Below are positions 53,322 through 62,569 of a stretch of DNA of 64,000 nucleotides, in pieces (positions within the stretch are counted from its first letter, which is position 1; each line of letters opens with the position of its first letter). The stretch comes from Spirosoma foliorum. GTDB taxonomy: Bacteria; Bacteroidota; Bacteroidia; Cytophagales; Spirosomataceae. The position numbers were made by a program, and so were the translations under genes. Location of the stretch: the NCBI RefSeq assembly GCF_014117325.1, contig NZ_CP059732.1:7505001-7569000 (forward strand), given 5' to 3'. The notes beneath the pieces are model-generated. The model saw only the letters and a list, made by a program, of their open reading frames with translations. It made no database searches and was not told where the DNA came from.

Positions 53322-54821
53322 ATGGCAGCTTACTTACTGGGGTATGATATCGGTAGCTCTTCCGTAAAAGCAGCGCTGGTAGATGCCCAAACGGGTCGAT
53401 TGGTGGCTTCTGCTACTAGCCCTGACCAGGAAATGAAAATTCTGTCGCCCCAGGCTGATTGGGGAGAGCAAAATCCTGAAGATTGGTGGCAGGAAGTAAT
53501 CCGGGCTACGGAACGCCTGAAAAATGCGCATCCCTTTGCGGGCGATGACGTATTAGCGATCGGTATTGCTTATCAGATGCACGGTTTGGTGGTTGTTGAT
53601 AAGAACTTTGAGGTACTGCGGCCAGCCATTATCTGGTGTGATAGTCGTGCGGTTTCTATTGGTCAGCAGGCACTTCGGGATCTGGGAGAAACTTATTGTT
53701 TGGGCGATCTACTGAACTCACCGGGTAATTTCACCGCGTCGAAACTCAAATGGGTAAAAGAGCATGAGCCTGATGTGTATGCAAAAATTCACAAGATCAT
53801 GCTTCCCGGCGACTACATCGCCTTTCGACTTTCGGGCGAAGCGCAAACGACGGCTTCGGGTTTATCGGAAGGCATCTTATGGGATTTCAAAGAGAACCAA
53901 CTGGCAACTCATCTGCTCGATTATTTCGGTATTGATGCGTCACTCGTTTCGGATGTGGTGCCAACCTTCGGCTTCCAGGCCAGTGTGAGTTCCCAGGCCG
54001 CAAGTCTGTTGGGACTGAAAGCAGGCACGCCCATTACGTATCGGGCGGGCGATCAGCCGAATAATGCTTTCTCGTTGAATGTACTCCGAGCTGGAGAAGT
54101 TGCGGCCACTGCTGGTACATCCGGGGTCATTTATGGTATTACCCAGGAAACGTCATTTGATCGAGAGGGACGTATAAACACATTCGTTCACGTGAATAGT
54201 CAGCCAACAGACCCGCATTTAGGCGTGCTGGCTTGTGTGAATGGAACGGGTATTCTCAATAGCTGGTTGCGTCGTTTGGTCGGGAATTTGCCCTATGAAG
54301 CACTTAATCAGCTGGCAGCACAGGCTCCGATTGGAGCGGCCAATCTTCTGTTTTATCCCTTTGGTAATGGTGCCGAGCGCATTCTGGGCAATAAGAATCC
54401 CGGAGCTAACCTGAAAAATTTAAGCCTGACAACTCATCAGATTGAGCATGTCCTGCGCGCAGCACAGGAAGGTATCGTTTTTGCCCTGACGATGGGATTA
54501 CACATCATGGAGTCGGTGGGAGTGACGGCTCAGGTTGTTCGGGCGGGTCAGGCAAATATGTTTCTGAGTCCGGTATTCCGGGAGGCATTTGTCAATACGA
54601 CAGGAGCCACGCTGGAGTTATATAATACGGATGGTGCGCAGGGGGCTGCTCGGGGCGCGGGTATTGGAGTTGGTGTGTACAGTTCGTTTGATGAGGCTTT
54701 TGCTTCGCTGGAACGGGTTAGTCTAACCGAGCCGCAACCTCAACTTCAGGCCGCCTATACCGAAGCATTTGACCGATGGCATTCAAAATTACAATTAACT
54801 GAATTTACTAACGCGTATTAA
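53322..54821 (+). CDS. xylB: Xylulokinase
   Basis: A 499-residue FGGY-family sugar kinase that phosphorylates D-xylulose to xylulose-5-phosphate in the cytoplasm. The N-terminal ATPase motif [17 protein letters not shown] is at residues 4-20. The substrate loop [20 protein letters not shown] and the second FGGY signature region ([18 protein letters not shown]) are present, with GTSGVIYGI in the nucleotide-binding half. Length is normal. It starts after the TGTCA dyads and is 11 bases before xylA, forming an operon for xylose catabolism. Confidence 0.94.
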   Translation: MAAYLLGYDIGSSSVKAALVDAQTGRLVASATSPDQEMKILSPQADWGEQNPEDWWQEVIRATERLKNAHPFAGDDVLAIGIAYQMHGLVVVDKNFEVLRPAIIWCDSRAVSIGQQALRDLGETYCLGDLLNSPGNFTASKLKWVKEHEPDVYAKIHKIMLPGDYIAFRLSGEAQTTASGLSEGILWDFKENQLATHLLDYFGIDASLVSDVVPTFGFQASVSSQAASLLGLKAGTPITYRAGDQPNNAFSLNVLRAGEVAATAGTSGVIYGITQETSFDREGRINTFVHVNSQPTDPHLGVLACVNGTGILNSWLRRLVGNLPYEALNQLAAQAPIGAANLLFYPFGNGAERILGNKNPGANLKNLSLTTHQIEHVLRAAQEGIVFALTMGLHIMESVGVTAQVVRAGQANMFLSPVFREAFVNTTGATLELYNTDGAQGAARGAGIGVGVYSSFDEAFASLERVSLTEPQPQLQAAYTEAFDRWHSKLQLTEFTNAY

Positions 54822-54832
54822 TTAAGTCAACT

Positions 54833-56164
54833 ATGTCAACGATTACACTGGGCGATCAGGAATACTTTAAAGGTATTGGCGCCATCGCCTATGAAGGCCC
54901 TAAATCCAAAAATCCATTAGCGTTTAAATGGTACAATCCCGAATTAGTTATAGGTGGAAAAACGCTGCGTGAGCAACTCCGCTTTGCCATCAGCTACTGG
55001 CATACCTTCTGCGGAACCGGTGGTGACCCCTTCGGCCCCGGAACACGCGTTTTCCCTTGGGATCAGGACAACGATGCCAACGTTCGGGCAAAACTGAAAA
55101 TGGACGCGGCTTTCGAATTTATCACGAAAATCGGAGCGCCTTACTATTGCTTTCATGATATTGATCTGGTCGATGAAGGCCCTTCGGCCAGCGACTACGA
55201 AAAGCGGCTGCAAGCTATTGTTGAGTATGGTCAACAAAAGCAGAAAGAAAGTGGTGTGAAACTCCTGTGGGGTACCGCTAATGTGTTCTCGAACCCTCGC
55301 TATATGAATGGCGCTTCGACGAATCCAGATTTTGCAGTGTTGGCTTATGCCGGAACGCAGGTCAAAAATGCTATCGATGCCACTATTGCATTAGGCGGAG
55401 AGAACTACGTATTCTGGGGTGGTCGGGAAGGTTATATGTCGCTGCTGAACACCAACATGAAGCGGGAGGTTGAGCACCTGGCTCAGTTCCTGACCATTGC
55501 CCGCGATTACGCCCGGAAGCAAGGTTTTAAAGGTACGTTCTTCATTGAACCGAAGCCAATGGAACCTACCAAACACCAGTACGACTACGATGCCGCTACA
55601 GTTATTGGTTTCCTACGTCAGTATGGTCTGGATAAGGATTTCCAATTGAACATCGAAGTTAACCACGCTACCCTGGCCGGACATACGTTCGATCATGAAT
55701 TGCAGGTGGCTGCCGATGCAGGTATGTTAGGCAGCATCGATGCCAACCGGGGCGATTACCAAAATGGTTGGGATACTGACCAATTTCCCATCAATCTGTA
55801 TGAATTAGTAGAGGCAGCTTTGGTGATTCATCAGGCGGGTGGTATTAAACCGGGTGGTATCAATTTCGATGCGAAAGTTCGCCGGAACTCGACCGATCTG
55901 GAAGACCTGTTTGTGGCTCACATTGGTGGTATGGATGCGTTTGCCCGTTCGTTCATCGTGGCTGATGCGATCCTGCAGGATTCCGATTATCTCAAGTTCC
56001 GCAAAGATCGTTATGCATCGTTTGACGGCGGTCAGGGTAAAGCCTTTGAGGAAGGTAAACTGACCCTAGAAGACTTGCGTACCTACACGCTGGAAAATGG
56101 GGAGCCACAACTTCGTAGTGGCAAACAGGAGTGGCTGGAAAGTATTATTAATCAGTATATCTAG
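54833..56164 (+). CDS. xylA: Xylose isomerase
   Basis: A 443-residue TIM-barrel enzyme that isomerises D-xylose to D-xylulose with divalent metal ions. Family motifs include the catalytic His region [34 protein letters not shown], the metal-binding [20 protein letters not shown] and [18 protein letters not shown], and [20 protein letters not shown]. Length matches the class II (long) xylose isomerases of Bacteroidota and firmicutes. It follows xylB with an 11-base gap, in the order kinase-isomerase. Confidence 0.96.
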   Translation: MSTITLGDQEYFKGIGAIAYEGPKSKNPLAFKWYNPELVIGGKTLREQLRFAISYWHTFCGTGGDPFGPGTRVFPWDQDNDANVRAKLKMDAAFEFITKIGAPYYCFHDIDLVDEGPSASDYEKRLQAIVEYGQQKQKESGVKLLWGTANVFSNPRYMNGASTNPDFAVLAYAGTQVKNAIDATIALGGENYVFWGGREGYMSLLNTNMKREVEHLAQFLTIARDYARKQGFKGTFFIEPKPMEPTKHQYDYDAATVIGFLRQYGLDKDFQLNIEVNHATLAGHTFDHELQVAADAGMLGSIDANRGDYQNGWDTDQFPINLYELVEAALVIHQAGGIKPGGINFDAKVRRNSTDLEDLFVAHIGGMDAFARSFIVADAILQDSDYLKFRKDRYASFDGGQGKAFEEGKLTLEDLRTYTLENGEPQLRSGKQEWLESIINQYI

Positions 56165-56176
56165 AGGTATTAAGAC

Positions 56177-56262
56177 AATGGATAATGTAAAATGAATAAT
56201 GATAAGGTATTGACTGTCAATTCACATGGTCGGCCCCGATTATTCATTTTACATTATCCATT
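56177..56262. repeat. Inverted repeat, TAATGnATAATG family, copy 3
   Basis: Perfect 24-base arms (56177-56200 and 56239-56262) with a 38-base loop. The arm begins AATGGATAATGTAAAATG. It lies between xylA and the transketolase genes and could split the operon into two transcript parts. Confidence 0.88.
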
Positions 56263-56280
56263 ATTATTAAAAATAAACGC

Positions 56281-57138
56281 ATGATAACGAATGAATTAAC
56301 TAAAGTTGCCTCACAGGTACGGCGGGACATTGTCCGGATGGTACATGGCGTGGCGTCTGGTCACCCAGGCGGTTCACTGGGCTGCACTGATTTATTGGTG
56401 GGCCTTTATTTTGAGGCAATGAATCTAAAAAAGGATGAGTCTGATTCGGTGGTGTTCGACATGAGCGGCACCGGAGAAGATATGTTCTTTCTGTCGAATG
56501 GGCATATTTCGCCAGTGCTGTATTCGGTGCTGGCTCGCCGTGGCTATTTCCCCGTAAGTGAACTGGCTACGTTTCGTAAGCTGGATTCTCGATTGCAAGG
56601 ACACCCGGCAACGGCAGAACACCTACCCGGTATTCGTATTGCTTCCGGTTCGCTGGGGCAAGGGCTTTCGGCGGCTGCCGGAGCGGCCTACGGTAAAAAA
56701 ATTCGGAAAGACCCAAATCTGGTGTATTGCCTGATGGGCGATGGCGAACAACAGGAGGGGCAAATTTGGGAAGCCGCTGCTTTCATTCCTCACCGAAAGC
56801 TCGACAACCTGATTGCTATTGTTGATTTCAACGGACAGCAAATCGATGGGCCAACGGACGTTGTCTTGAACAATCGTGATTTGGGCGTGAAATATGAAGC
56901 CTTTGGCTGGGCCGTACTTCATATGGATGGGAACAACATGGATGAGGTGGTGGCTACGTTAGCCGCTGCTAAAAAAGCTAGTGGCAAAGGGTTGCCGGTT
57001 TGTATCATCATGAAAACGGAAATGGGGCAGGGCGTCGACTTTATGATGCACACGCACAAATGGCACGGAACAGCTCCTAATAATGAACAGTTAGCAGCGG
57101 CTTTAGCGCAATTAGACGAAACTCTGGGCGACTACTAA
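56281..57138 (+). CDS. Transketolase, N-terminal (TPP-binding) subunit
   Basis: A 285-residue subunit that holds the thiamine diphosphate site of the split transketolase. The TPP motif is in YCLMGDGEQQEGQIWEAAAF (GDG to the end of the N-rich segment), with SGHPGGSLGCTDLLVGLYFE near the N-terminus and ASGSLGQGLSAAAGAAYGKK at residue 122. With the next gene it should form a functional heterodimer that interconverts pentose and other sugar phosphates. Placement after xylA ties xylose to the pentose phosphate pathway. It is 10 bases before the C-terminal subunit gene. Confidence 0.93.
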   Translation: MITNELTKVASQVRRDIVRMVHGVASGHPGGSLGCTDLLVGLYFEAMNLKKDESDSVVFDMSGTGEDMFFLSNGHISPVLYSVLARRGYFPVSELATFRKLDSRLQGHPATAEHLPGIRIASGSLGQGLSAAAGAAYGKKIRKDPNLVYCLMGDGEQQEGQIWEAAAFIPHRKLDNLIAIVDFNGQQIDGPTDVVLNNRDLGVKYEAFGWAVLHMDGNNMDEVVATLAAAKKASGKGLPVCIIMKTEMGQGVDFMMHTHKWHGTAPNNEQLAAALAQLDETLGDY

Positions 57139-57148
57139 ATCAAACACC

Positions 57149-58105
57149 ATGAAAACCTACACATTTTCCGAAAAGAAAGATACGCGCTCTGGTTTTGGGG
57201 CGGGTATGGCCGAATTGGGCCGTTCGAATCCAGACGTAGTAGCCTTATGCGCTGATTTAGTAGCCTCGCTGAAACTGGATACGTTTATCAAAGAAAACCC
57301 AGACCGGTTTATTCAGTGCGGTATTGCCGAAGCGAACATGATTGGCGTTGCGGCTGGCTTAACGTTAAATGGCCTGATTCCGTTTGCAACCACATTTGCC
57401 AACTTTGGATCGAGCCGGGTGTATGACCAGATTCGTCAGGCGGTAGCCTATTCGAACAAGAATGTCAAAATCTGCGTATCGCATGCGGGATTGACGCTGG
57501 GCGAAGATGGTGCGACTCACCAGGTTCTGGAAGATATCGGGATGATGAAATCATTGCCTGGTATGACGGTAATTAATCCCTGCGACTTCAATCAGACCAA
57601 AGCCGCTACCATTGCCATTGCCGACTACGAAGGCCCGGTTTATTTGCGGTTTGGCCGTCCGGTAGTTCCCAACTTTACCCCCGCCGATCAGCCTTTCGAG
57701 ATTGGTAAAGCGATTCTGCTTAACGAAGGCGCCCACGTATCCATTTTTGCTACGGGACATCTGGTTTGGCAAGCCCTAGAAGCGGGTAAAATTCTGGCCG
57801 AACAGGGTGTTGATGCCGAAATTATCAACATCCATACCATTAAGCCGCTCGACAAGGAAGCGATCCTGAAATCAGTTTACAAAACGGGTTGTGCCGTAAC
57901 TGCCGAAGAGCATCAAATGAATGGTGGACTTGGCGATAGTGTCGCGCAGGTATTGGCATTGAACCATCCGGCACCATTGGAAATGGTGGCCGTCAACGAC
58001 TCATTTGGCGAAAGCGGAACGCCCGATCAGTTGATGGAAAAATACGGCCTGACGGCTGCGTCGATAGTGGCGAAAGCACTGGCCGTTATTCAGCGAAAAA
58101 AATAA
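57149..58105 (+). CDS. Transketolase, C-terminal (pyrimidine-binding) subunit
   Basis: A 318-residue subunit with the pyrimidine-binding domain (CGIAEANMIGVAAGLTLNGL, the catalytic Glu of the conserved E-A-N motif near residue 60) and the C-terminal transketolase domain (about 185-318). It has RFIQCGIAEANMIG in place of the standard 'FNVGIAEQNAVGIAAGLA'. It completes the split transketolase with the preceding gene. Both genes are a common arrangement in bacteria with split enzymes. A perfect hairpin follows 20 bases after the stop. Confidence 0.93.
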   Translation: MKTYTFSEKKDTRSGFGAGMAELGRSNPDVVALCADLVASLKLDTFIKENPDRFIQCGIAEANMIGVAAGLTLNGLIPFATTFANFGSSRVYDQIRQAVAYSNKNVKICVSHAGLTLGEDGATHQVLEDIGMMKSLPGMTVINPCDFNQTKAATIAIADYEGPVYLRFGRPVVPNFTPADQPFEIGKAILLNEGAHVSIFATGHLVWQALEAGKILAEQGVDAEIINIHTIKPLDKEAILKSVYKTGCAVTAEEHQMNGGLGDSVAQVLALNHPAPLEMVAVNDSFGESGTPDQLMEKYGLTAASIVAKALAVIQRKK

Positions 58106-58125
58106 AGCCTACTCAATATAATTAC

Positions 58126-58158
58126 AAACCTATAAGGTCTCCAAGACCTTATAGGTTT
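58126..58158 (+). terminator. Hairpin after the transketolase genes
   Basis: AAACCTATAAGGTCT (58126-58140) pairs perfectly with AGACCTTATAGGTTT (58144-58158) across a 3-base loop. The T-run is inside the second arm only. It probably ends the xylose operon. Confidence 0.65.
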
Positions 58159-58239
58159 AAGTAGTCTGATAGTAAAAACCTCCTGATCTAATTGAAAATA
58201 TAGCTGTGAGCCTTGAACATCAATCTATTAACTGTGGTA

Positions 58240-60123
58240 ATGATGCAGCATAAACTTTGGTTTAATCTGTTGCTTTTACTCGTTACGATACGTAGCGTAA
58301 AGGCCCAGCAAAACGAATTACCGTATACGGTAATTAACCTTCAAACCCTGAATGACTTTAAGCCAACCGGAGCTAACTGGAAATTAGTTAGTGACGTTTT
58401 TTACGATTTTAATAAAAGTGGTGCCGCCAGCCTGAAAGCTGGTAGTGGTATTCTTGCCAACGATTTATCGGGTAAGAGCAAAGACCACTTGTTCACCAAA
58501 ATGGAACATGGCGATATTGATCTGGAGCTGGATTTCATGATGGAGAAAGGCTCTAATTCCGGTATTTATCTTCAGAGTCGCTATGAAATACAGCTGTTCG
58601 ATAGTTGGGGCGTTAAAGAGCCTAGATCGTTGGATTGTGGAGCTATCTACGAGCGTTGGGACGACAACCGACCCGAAGGCCGGAAAGGATACGAAGGTCA
58701 TCCACCCGCACAAAATGTGAGTCGGGCCCCCGGTTTGTGGCAGCATCTGAAAATTAGCTTCCTTGCTCCTCGTTTCAACGAAAAGGGCGAAAAAATAGCC
58801 AATGCCCGCTTCGTGAAAGTGATTCTGAATGGCGTAACTGTTCACCAAAATACAGAAGTAACTGGCCCCACCCGATCGGCTGCCTTTCAGGATGAAAAGC
58901 CTACAGGCGCATTGATGATTCAGGGCGATCATGGTCCGGTATCTGTTCGAAATATCCGTTACAAAGCCTATGGCACTGAACCCGTTACGTTAACAAATCT
59001 TCAGTTAAAGGCTTACGATGGTAAATTCCAGTCGGTCGATGAGTTAAACGCACTCACGCCCAAACGCGAAATGCCGATTGATGTGCTGGCGCATTTGGCT
59101 CCCGGAAGCCGGGATAATTTTGCTGGTAAAATCACCGGTACGCTTCATATTCCACACACGGGCGATTACCTGCTCAACCTGAACCTGCGCTGGATTCCGG
59201 CAGAGGTAAATGTTAAGGTTCGCAACGGAGCGGGTGAACTGAAAATCGATGGTAAAAAAGTGGTTGGCGTTACAACAGAAGACGGTGGCTTCGTGTCAAC
59301 GAAAGTGAACTTTACAGCGGGTGATCATCCGATTGAACTGTCGTACTACAAAAACTTCGGACAGTGGTACGCTCGTAGCAACGATATTCTCCTGTCGCTC
59401 GAAGGCCCAGGTGTTCCCTACACCACGTTGAACCCAGTTATCCGGGCCGAAAATCCGGTTAGCGAGATTACTGTGCTGGCTAGAAGCGAACCCGTTATGC
59501 AGCGCGGCTTTGTAAACCACCAGGGAATCAAACATACACACACCATATCGGTGGGTGAGTCCGATTTGGTGAACTACACCGTTGACCTGCGTAAAGGTGA
59601 ATTTCTACAATTCTGGCGGGGCGATTTTCTAGAAACAACACCGATGTGGTATGGCCGGGGTGAAACACAGTTATCGGTTCCGCTTGGGAGTGTTATCGAG
59701 CGGTCGGGCAAACCGTCACTGGCTTTTCTGGCCGATCAAAATGCCGCCTGGCCCGACTCCAGCACGAATTACAACAATCTGGGTTACGATGTAGACAAAG
59801 CGGGTCGTCCGGTTTTTAAATATACACTGGGTACAGCTTCGGTTCGGGAGTCATTTGCTTCGGCCAACGAGGGGCGGAAACTGTCGCACTCATTTACGGT
59901 TACGCCTGCCACCCAAGACATCTGGTGTCGAGTGGCCGAAGGACGGGATATTGTTGAACTGCCCAATGGGTTGTATGCGATCAATGACAAACAATATTTC
60001 ATTGAGCTGACGGGCAAAGAAAAACCGGTTATCCGGACTTCGGCCCAAAACACGAAAGAATTATTGTTGCCGGTAAAAGCCGTGAATGGTGCTGGTACTG
60101 TTACGTATTCAATTGTCTGGTAA
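58240..60123 (+). CDS. Exported DUF1080 (3-keto-disaccharide hydrolase-like) protein with additional beta domain
   Basis: A 627-residue exported protein; the ATG at 58240 gives a signal peptide ending near RSVKAQ. Residues about 30-250 match DUF1080 (now known as 3-keto-disaccharide hydrolase), with WKLVSDVFYDFNKSGAASLK, GSNSGIYLQSRYEIQLFDSW and RAPGLWQHLKISFLAPRFN. Residues about 260-400 look like a PA14-type beta barrel (DYLLNLNLRWIPAEVNVKVR), and the last 220 residues are a further beta-rich region. DUF1080 enzymes cleave 3-keto glycosides. It precedes the propeller-azurin gene by 24 bases, so the two are probably transcribed together. A role in oxidative glycan degradation outside the cytoplasm is inference. 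Confidence 0.85.
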   Translation: MMQHKLWFNLLLLLVTIRSVKAQQNELPYTVINLQTLNDFKPTGANWKLVSDVFYDFNKSGAASLKAGSGILANDLSGKSKDHLFTKMEHGDIDLELDFMMEKGSNSGIYLQSRYEIQLFDSWGVKEPRSLDCGAIYERWDDNRPEGRKGYEGHPPAQNVSRAPGLWQHLKISFLAPRFNEKGEKIANARFVKVILNGVTVHQNTEVTGPTRSAAFQDEKPTGALMIQGDHGPVSVRNIRYKAYGTEPVTLTNLQLKAYDGKFQSVDELNALTPKREMPIDVLAHLAPGSRDNFAGKITGTLHIPHTGDYLLNLNLRWIPAEVNVKVRNGAGELKIDGKKVVGVTTEDGGFVSTKVNFTAGDHPIELSYYKNFGQWYARSNDILLSLEGPGVPYTTLNPVIRAENPVSEITVLARSEPVMQRGFVNHQGIKHTHTISVGESDLVNYTVDLRKGEFLQFWRGDFLETTPMWYGRGETQLSVPLGSVIERSGKPSLAFLADQNAAWPDSSTNYNNLGYDVDKAGRPVFKYTLGTASVRESFASANEGRKLSHSFTVTPATQDIWCRVAEGRDIVELPNGLYAINDKQYFIELTGKEKPVIRTSAQNTKELLLPVKAVNGAGTVTYSIVW

Positions 60124-60147
60124 AGAGGCTATTTTTCTGAAAGCACT

Positions 60148-62319
60148 ATGAAGCTATTTAATCATACCCTAAGCCATCTGCCTATCGCTGTGCTGGTTGT
60201 CGCCGGTCTTTCCTGCCTGACCAGCCAACGTGGTTTTGCCCAGATTCAATCCAAGACCGGGCAGCCTGTTAGCTCCAGCAGTAAGCAACCGGCTCCGGCT
60301 CCTAAGGGACTTGCCAAAGTGGAAGCCGATCCCGAAAAAGAGGACGATTTTTATAAATTGATTTCGCTGTCTGTTCCAGAAGATGTCATTCTGGAGGTAG
60401 GGGGCATGGCCACCTTGCCCGACGGTGGACTGGCGATCTGTACACGTCGGGGCGAAGTCTGGCTGGTCTCTAATCCGTATATAAGCGGTACAGAGCGCCC
60501 AACGTACAAGCGGTTTGCTTTCGGCTTACATGAACCGTTAGGATTGGCTTATAAGGATGGCGATATCTACGTTACCCAACGCAGTGAAGTAACCCGCCTG
60601 CGCGATTCGGATGGTGACGGGCGCGCTGATTCGTACGACAAAATCTATTCGTGGCCGCTTTCGGGCAACTATCACGAATATTCCTACGGGCCAACCTTTT
60701 TGCCGAATGGCAATATGCTGGTTACCCTGAACGTAGGCTGGAGTAATAGCTTGGGTCATGGCGTGAGTCTGGTTCCCTGGCGTGGCTGGACTCTGGAGAT
60801 TACGCCCGATGGTAAAATGACGCCTTTTGCGGCTGGTATGCGGTCACCTGCGGGTTATGGTATGAATGCCGCTGGTGATTTCTTTTACACCGAAAACCAG
60901 GGTGACTGGGTTGGATCGGGACGGATTTCACGGGTTGAGAAAGGAGATTTCCTGGGCAATGCCGAAAGCCTTCGCTGGACTGACTTACCCGGCTCACCGC
61001 TGAAATTAAAGCCAGACGAAGTGCCTAACACGGGCGAACCGCTCTACGATGTTGCCAAACGAGTGCCTGCTCTAAAAGCGCCTGCGGTCTGGTTGCCGCA
61101 CGGTATTCTGGGTATATCCACGTCCGGATTCCTATCCGATAATACAAACGGTAAATTCGGTCCTTTTCCGAATCAGGTCTTCGTCGGCGATCAAGGGCAA
61201 AGCATCCTTTCGCGGGTTGATTTCGAAAAAGTGAAAGGCGAGTACCAGGGCGTTGTTTTTCCGTTTCGGGAAGGTTTCTCGTCGGGCGTACTGCGGATGG
61301 TATGGGGGCACGATGCGTCTATGTTCGTAGGTATGACCAGCCGGGGGTGGTCGTCGACGGGGAAAGAGTTGTATAGCTTGCAGCGTGTGGTCTGGACAGG
61401 ACGAATGCCATTTGAAATGAAGACTATCCACGCCATGCCTGATGGCTTCGAAATCGAGTTTACAACGCCGGTCGATCCCGAATTGGCGAACGATCCGGCT
61501 TCTTATAAAGTGACCGGGTTCAACTATAAGTACCATGCAACCTATGGAAGTCCGGTTATTAATCGGGCTGGGTGTCCTATTCGGGGCATTTTCGTGTCGA
61601 AAGATGGGCTGAAAGCACGGTTAGTGGTCGATAGCCTGCGACTAGGGTATATCCACGAAATCACGGCCAGCGGAGTTCGTTCAGAAACGGGTCGGGCATT
61701 GCTTCATACAACTGGCTACTATACCCTGAACAACCTTCCCGATGGCGAAAAACTGACCATTACCACTCCAGCTCACAAGCACAATCACGCGGAAATGGAG
61801 ATGGCATCGACCGCTTCGACTCCGCCTGTAACTACAAAACAGACAGCTGCCAAAACGAAGGCAACAGCTGCAAAATCAGGTGCTGCTAAAGTCGCGACTA
61901 GTACTGCCGCCAAGCGCGTGACCGAACTACCTGCTGGTTGGGGCGAGCCTGATTATACGATCACGATGGGAACGAAGCCTGGATTGAAGTTTTCTCCGGA
62001 GCAGTTTCAGGTTAAAGCGGGGAGTAAGGTGCGTGTTATCTTTAACAATGAGGACGACATGCTCCACAACTTTGTGGTTGTGCAACCCGGTTCAGCGGTG
62101 CAGGTAGGCGAACTGGCCATGAAGTTAGGACTGGAGGGACAGGAGAAAAATTACATTCCTTTAACCGACAAAGTGCTGCATCACACCAACCTGCTTCAAC
62201 CGAATACCAACGAGAGCATTTATTTTATTGCTCCCGAAAAACCTGGCGATTACACCTACGAATGTTCGGTACCCGGCCATTTTTATGTAATGCAGGGCAC
62301 AATGAAGGTGACCAAATAA
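60148..62319 (+). CDS. Soluble dehydrogenase-like beta-propeller fused to an azurin-like copper domain
   Basis: A 723-residue exported protein with signal peptide (CLTSQRGFAQ). The long beta-propeller (about 60-440) has NHL/glucose-sorbosone-dehydrogenase-like blades (ILEVGGMATLPDGGLAICTR, FGLHEPLGLAYKDGDIYVTQ, DSDGDGRADSYDKIYSW, PAVWLPHGILGISTSGFLSD). Then a beta-rich region (to about 540), an Ala/Thr/Lys-rich linker (about 555-600) and a C-terminal cupredoxin of about 105 residues. The cupredoxin has a complete type 1 copper site: His640 (DMLHNFVV), Cys706, His711 and Met715 (ECSVPGHFYVMQG), with the C-x4-H-x3-M spacing of azurin. This suggests direct electron transfer from a sugar-oxidising propeller to an on-board copper centre. 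The bound cofactor of the propeller is not shown. Confidence 0.85.
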   Translation: MKLFNHTLSHLPIAVLVVAGLSCLTSQRGFAQIQSKTGQPVSSSSKQPAPAPKGLAKVEADPEKEDDFYKLISLSVPEDVILEVGGMATLPDGGLAICTRRGEVWLVSNPYISGTERPTYKRFAFGLHEPLGLAYKDGDIYVTQRSEVTRLRDSDGDGRADSYDKIYSWPLSGNYHEYSYGPTFLPNGNMLVTLNVGWSNSLGHGVSLVPWRGWTLEITPDGKMTPFAAGMRSPAGYGMNAAGDFFYTENQGDWVGSGRISRVEKGDFLGNAESLRWTDLPGSPLKLKPDEVPNTGEPLYDVAKRVPALKAPAVWLPHGILGISTSGFLSDNTNGKFGPFPNQVFVGDQGQSILSRVDFEKVKGEYQGVVFPFREGFSSGVLRMVWGHDASMFVGMTSRGWSSTGKELYSLQRVVWTGRMPFEMKTIHAMPDGFEIEFTTPVDPELANDPASYKVTGFNYKYHATYGSPVINRAGCPIRGIFVSKDGLKARLVVDSLRLGYIHEITASGVRSETGRALLHTTGYYTLNNLPDGEKLTITTPAHKHNHAEMEMASTASTPPVTTKQTAAKTKATAAKSGAAKVATSTAAKRVTELPAGWGEPDYTITMGTKPGLKFSPEQFQVKAGSKVRVIFNNEDDMLHNFVVVQPGSAVQVGELAMKLGLEGQEKNYIPLTDKVLHHTNLLQPNTNESIYFIAPEKPGDYTYECSVPGHFYVMQGTMKVTK

Positions 62320-62360
62320 GAGCTGGTTAGACTTTCTATTATCAAGCTCTAATCGGTGTG

Positions 62361-62450
62361 TTTTTGTCATCCCGACGCAGGAGGGATCTTCGGTAGAGCT
62401 GATATACCATCCATTTACCGAAGATCCCTCCTGCGTCGGGATGACAAAAA
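62361..62450. repeat. Palindromic element, GTCATyCCGACG family, copy C
   Basis: Perfect 35-base arms (62361-62395 and 62416-62450) with a 20-base loop. The arm is nearly the arm at 34480, but with one base fewer (CGCAGG instead of CGCCAGG) in both arms. It lies between convergent genes and may be their common transcript end. Confidence 0.92.
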
Positions 62451-62569
62451 CGCTAGTAAAACAAAAGCTTAAACAGTCTCAAGAACTTGTTTATTAATTC
62501 TGCTAAAAATCGCACGGTTCTTTAAAAAGGAGCTGTGCGATTTTGTTGTTAACATGTGAGTTGGGCTAA
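62451..62569. terminator. Hairpin before the DUF4269 stop, on the minus strand
   Basis: AAAATCGCACGGTTC (about 62504-62519) and GAGCTGTGCGATTTT (62530-62544) pair over most bases around AAAAAGG. It ends the DUF4269 transcript on the minus strand; no other feature is seen in this stretch. Confidence 0.55.

Noticed and set aside
53322..58105. xylB-xylA-transketolase genes as a possible novel pathway
   Set aside because: Order and content are the ordinary xylose-to-pentose-phosphate route; only the operator pattern and regulator are of interest.
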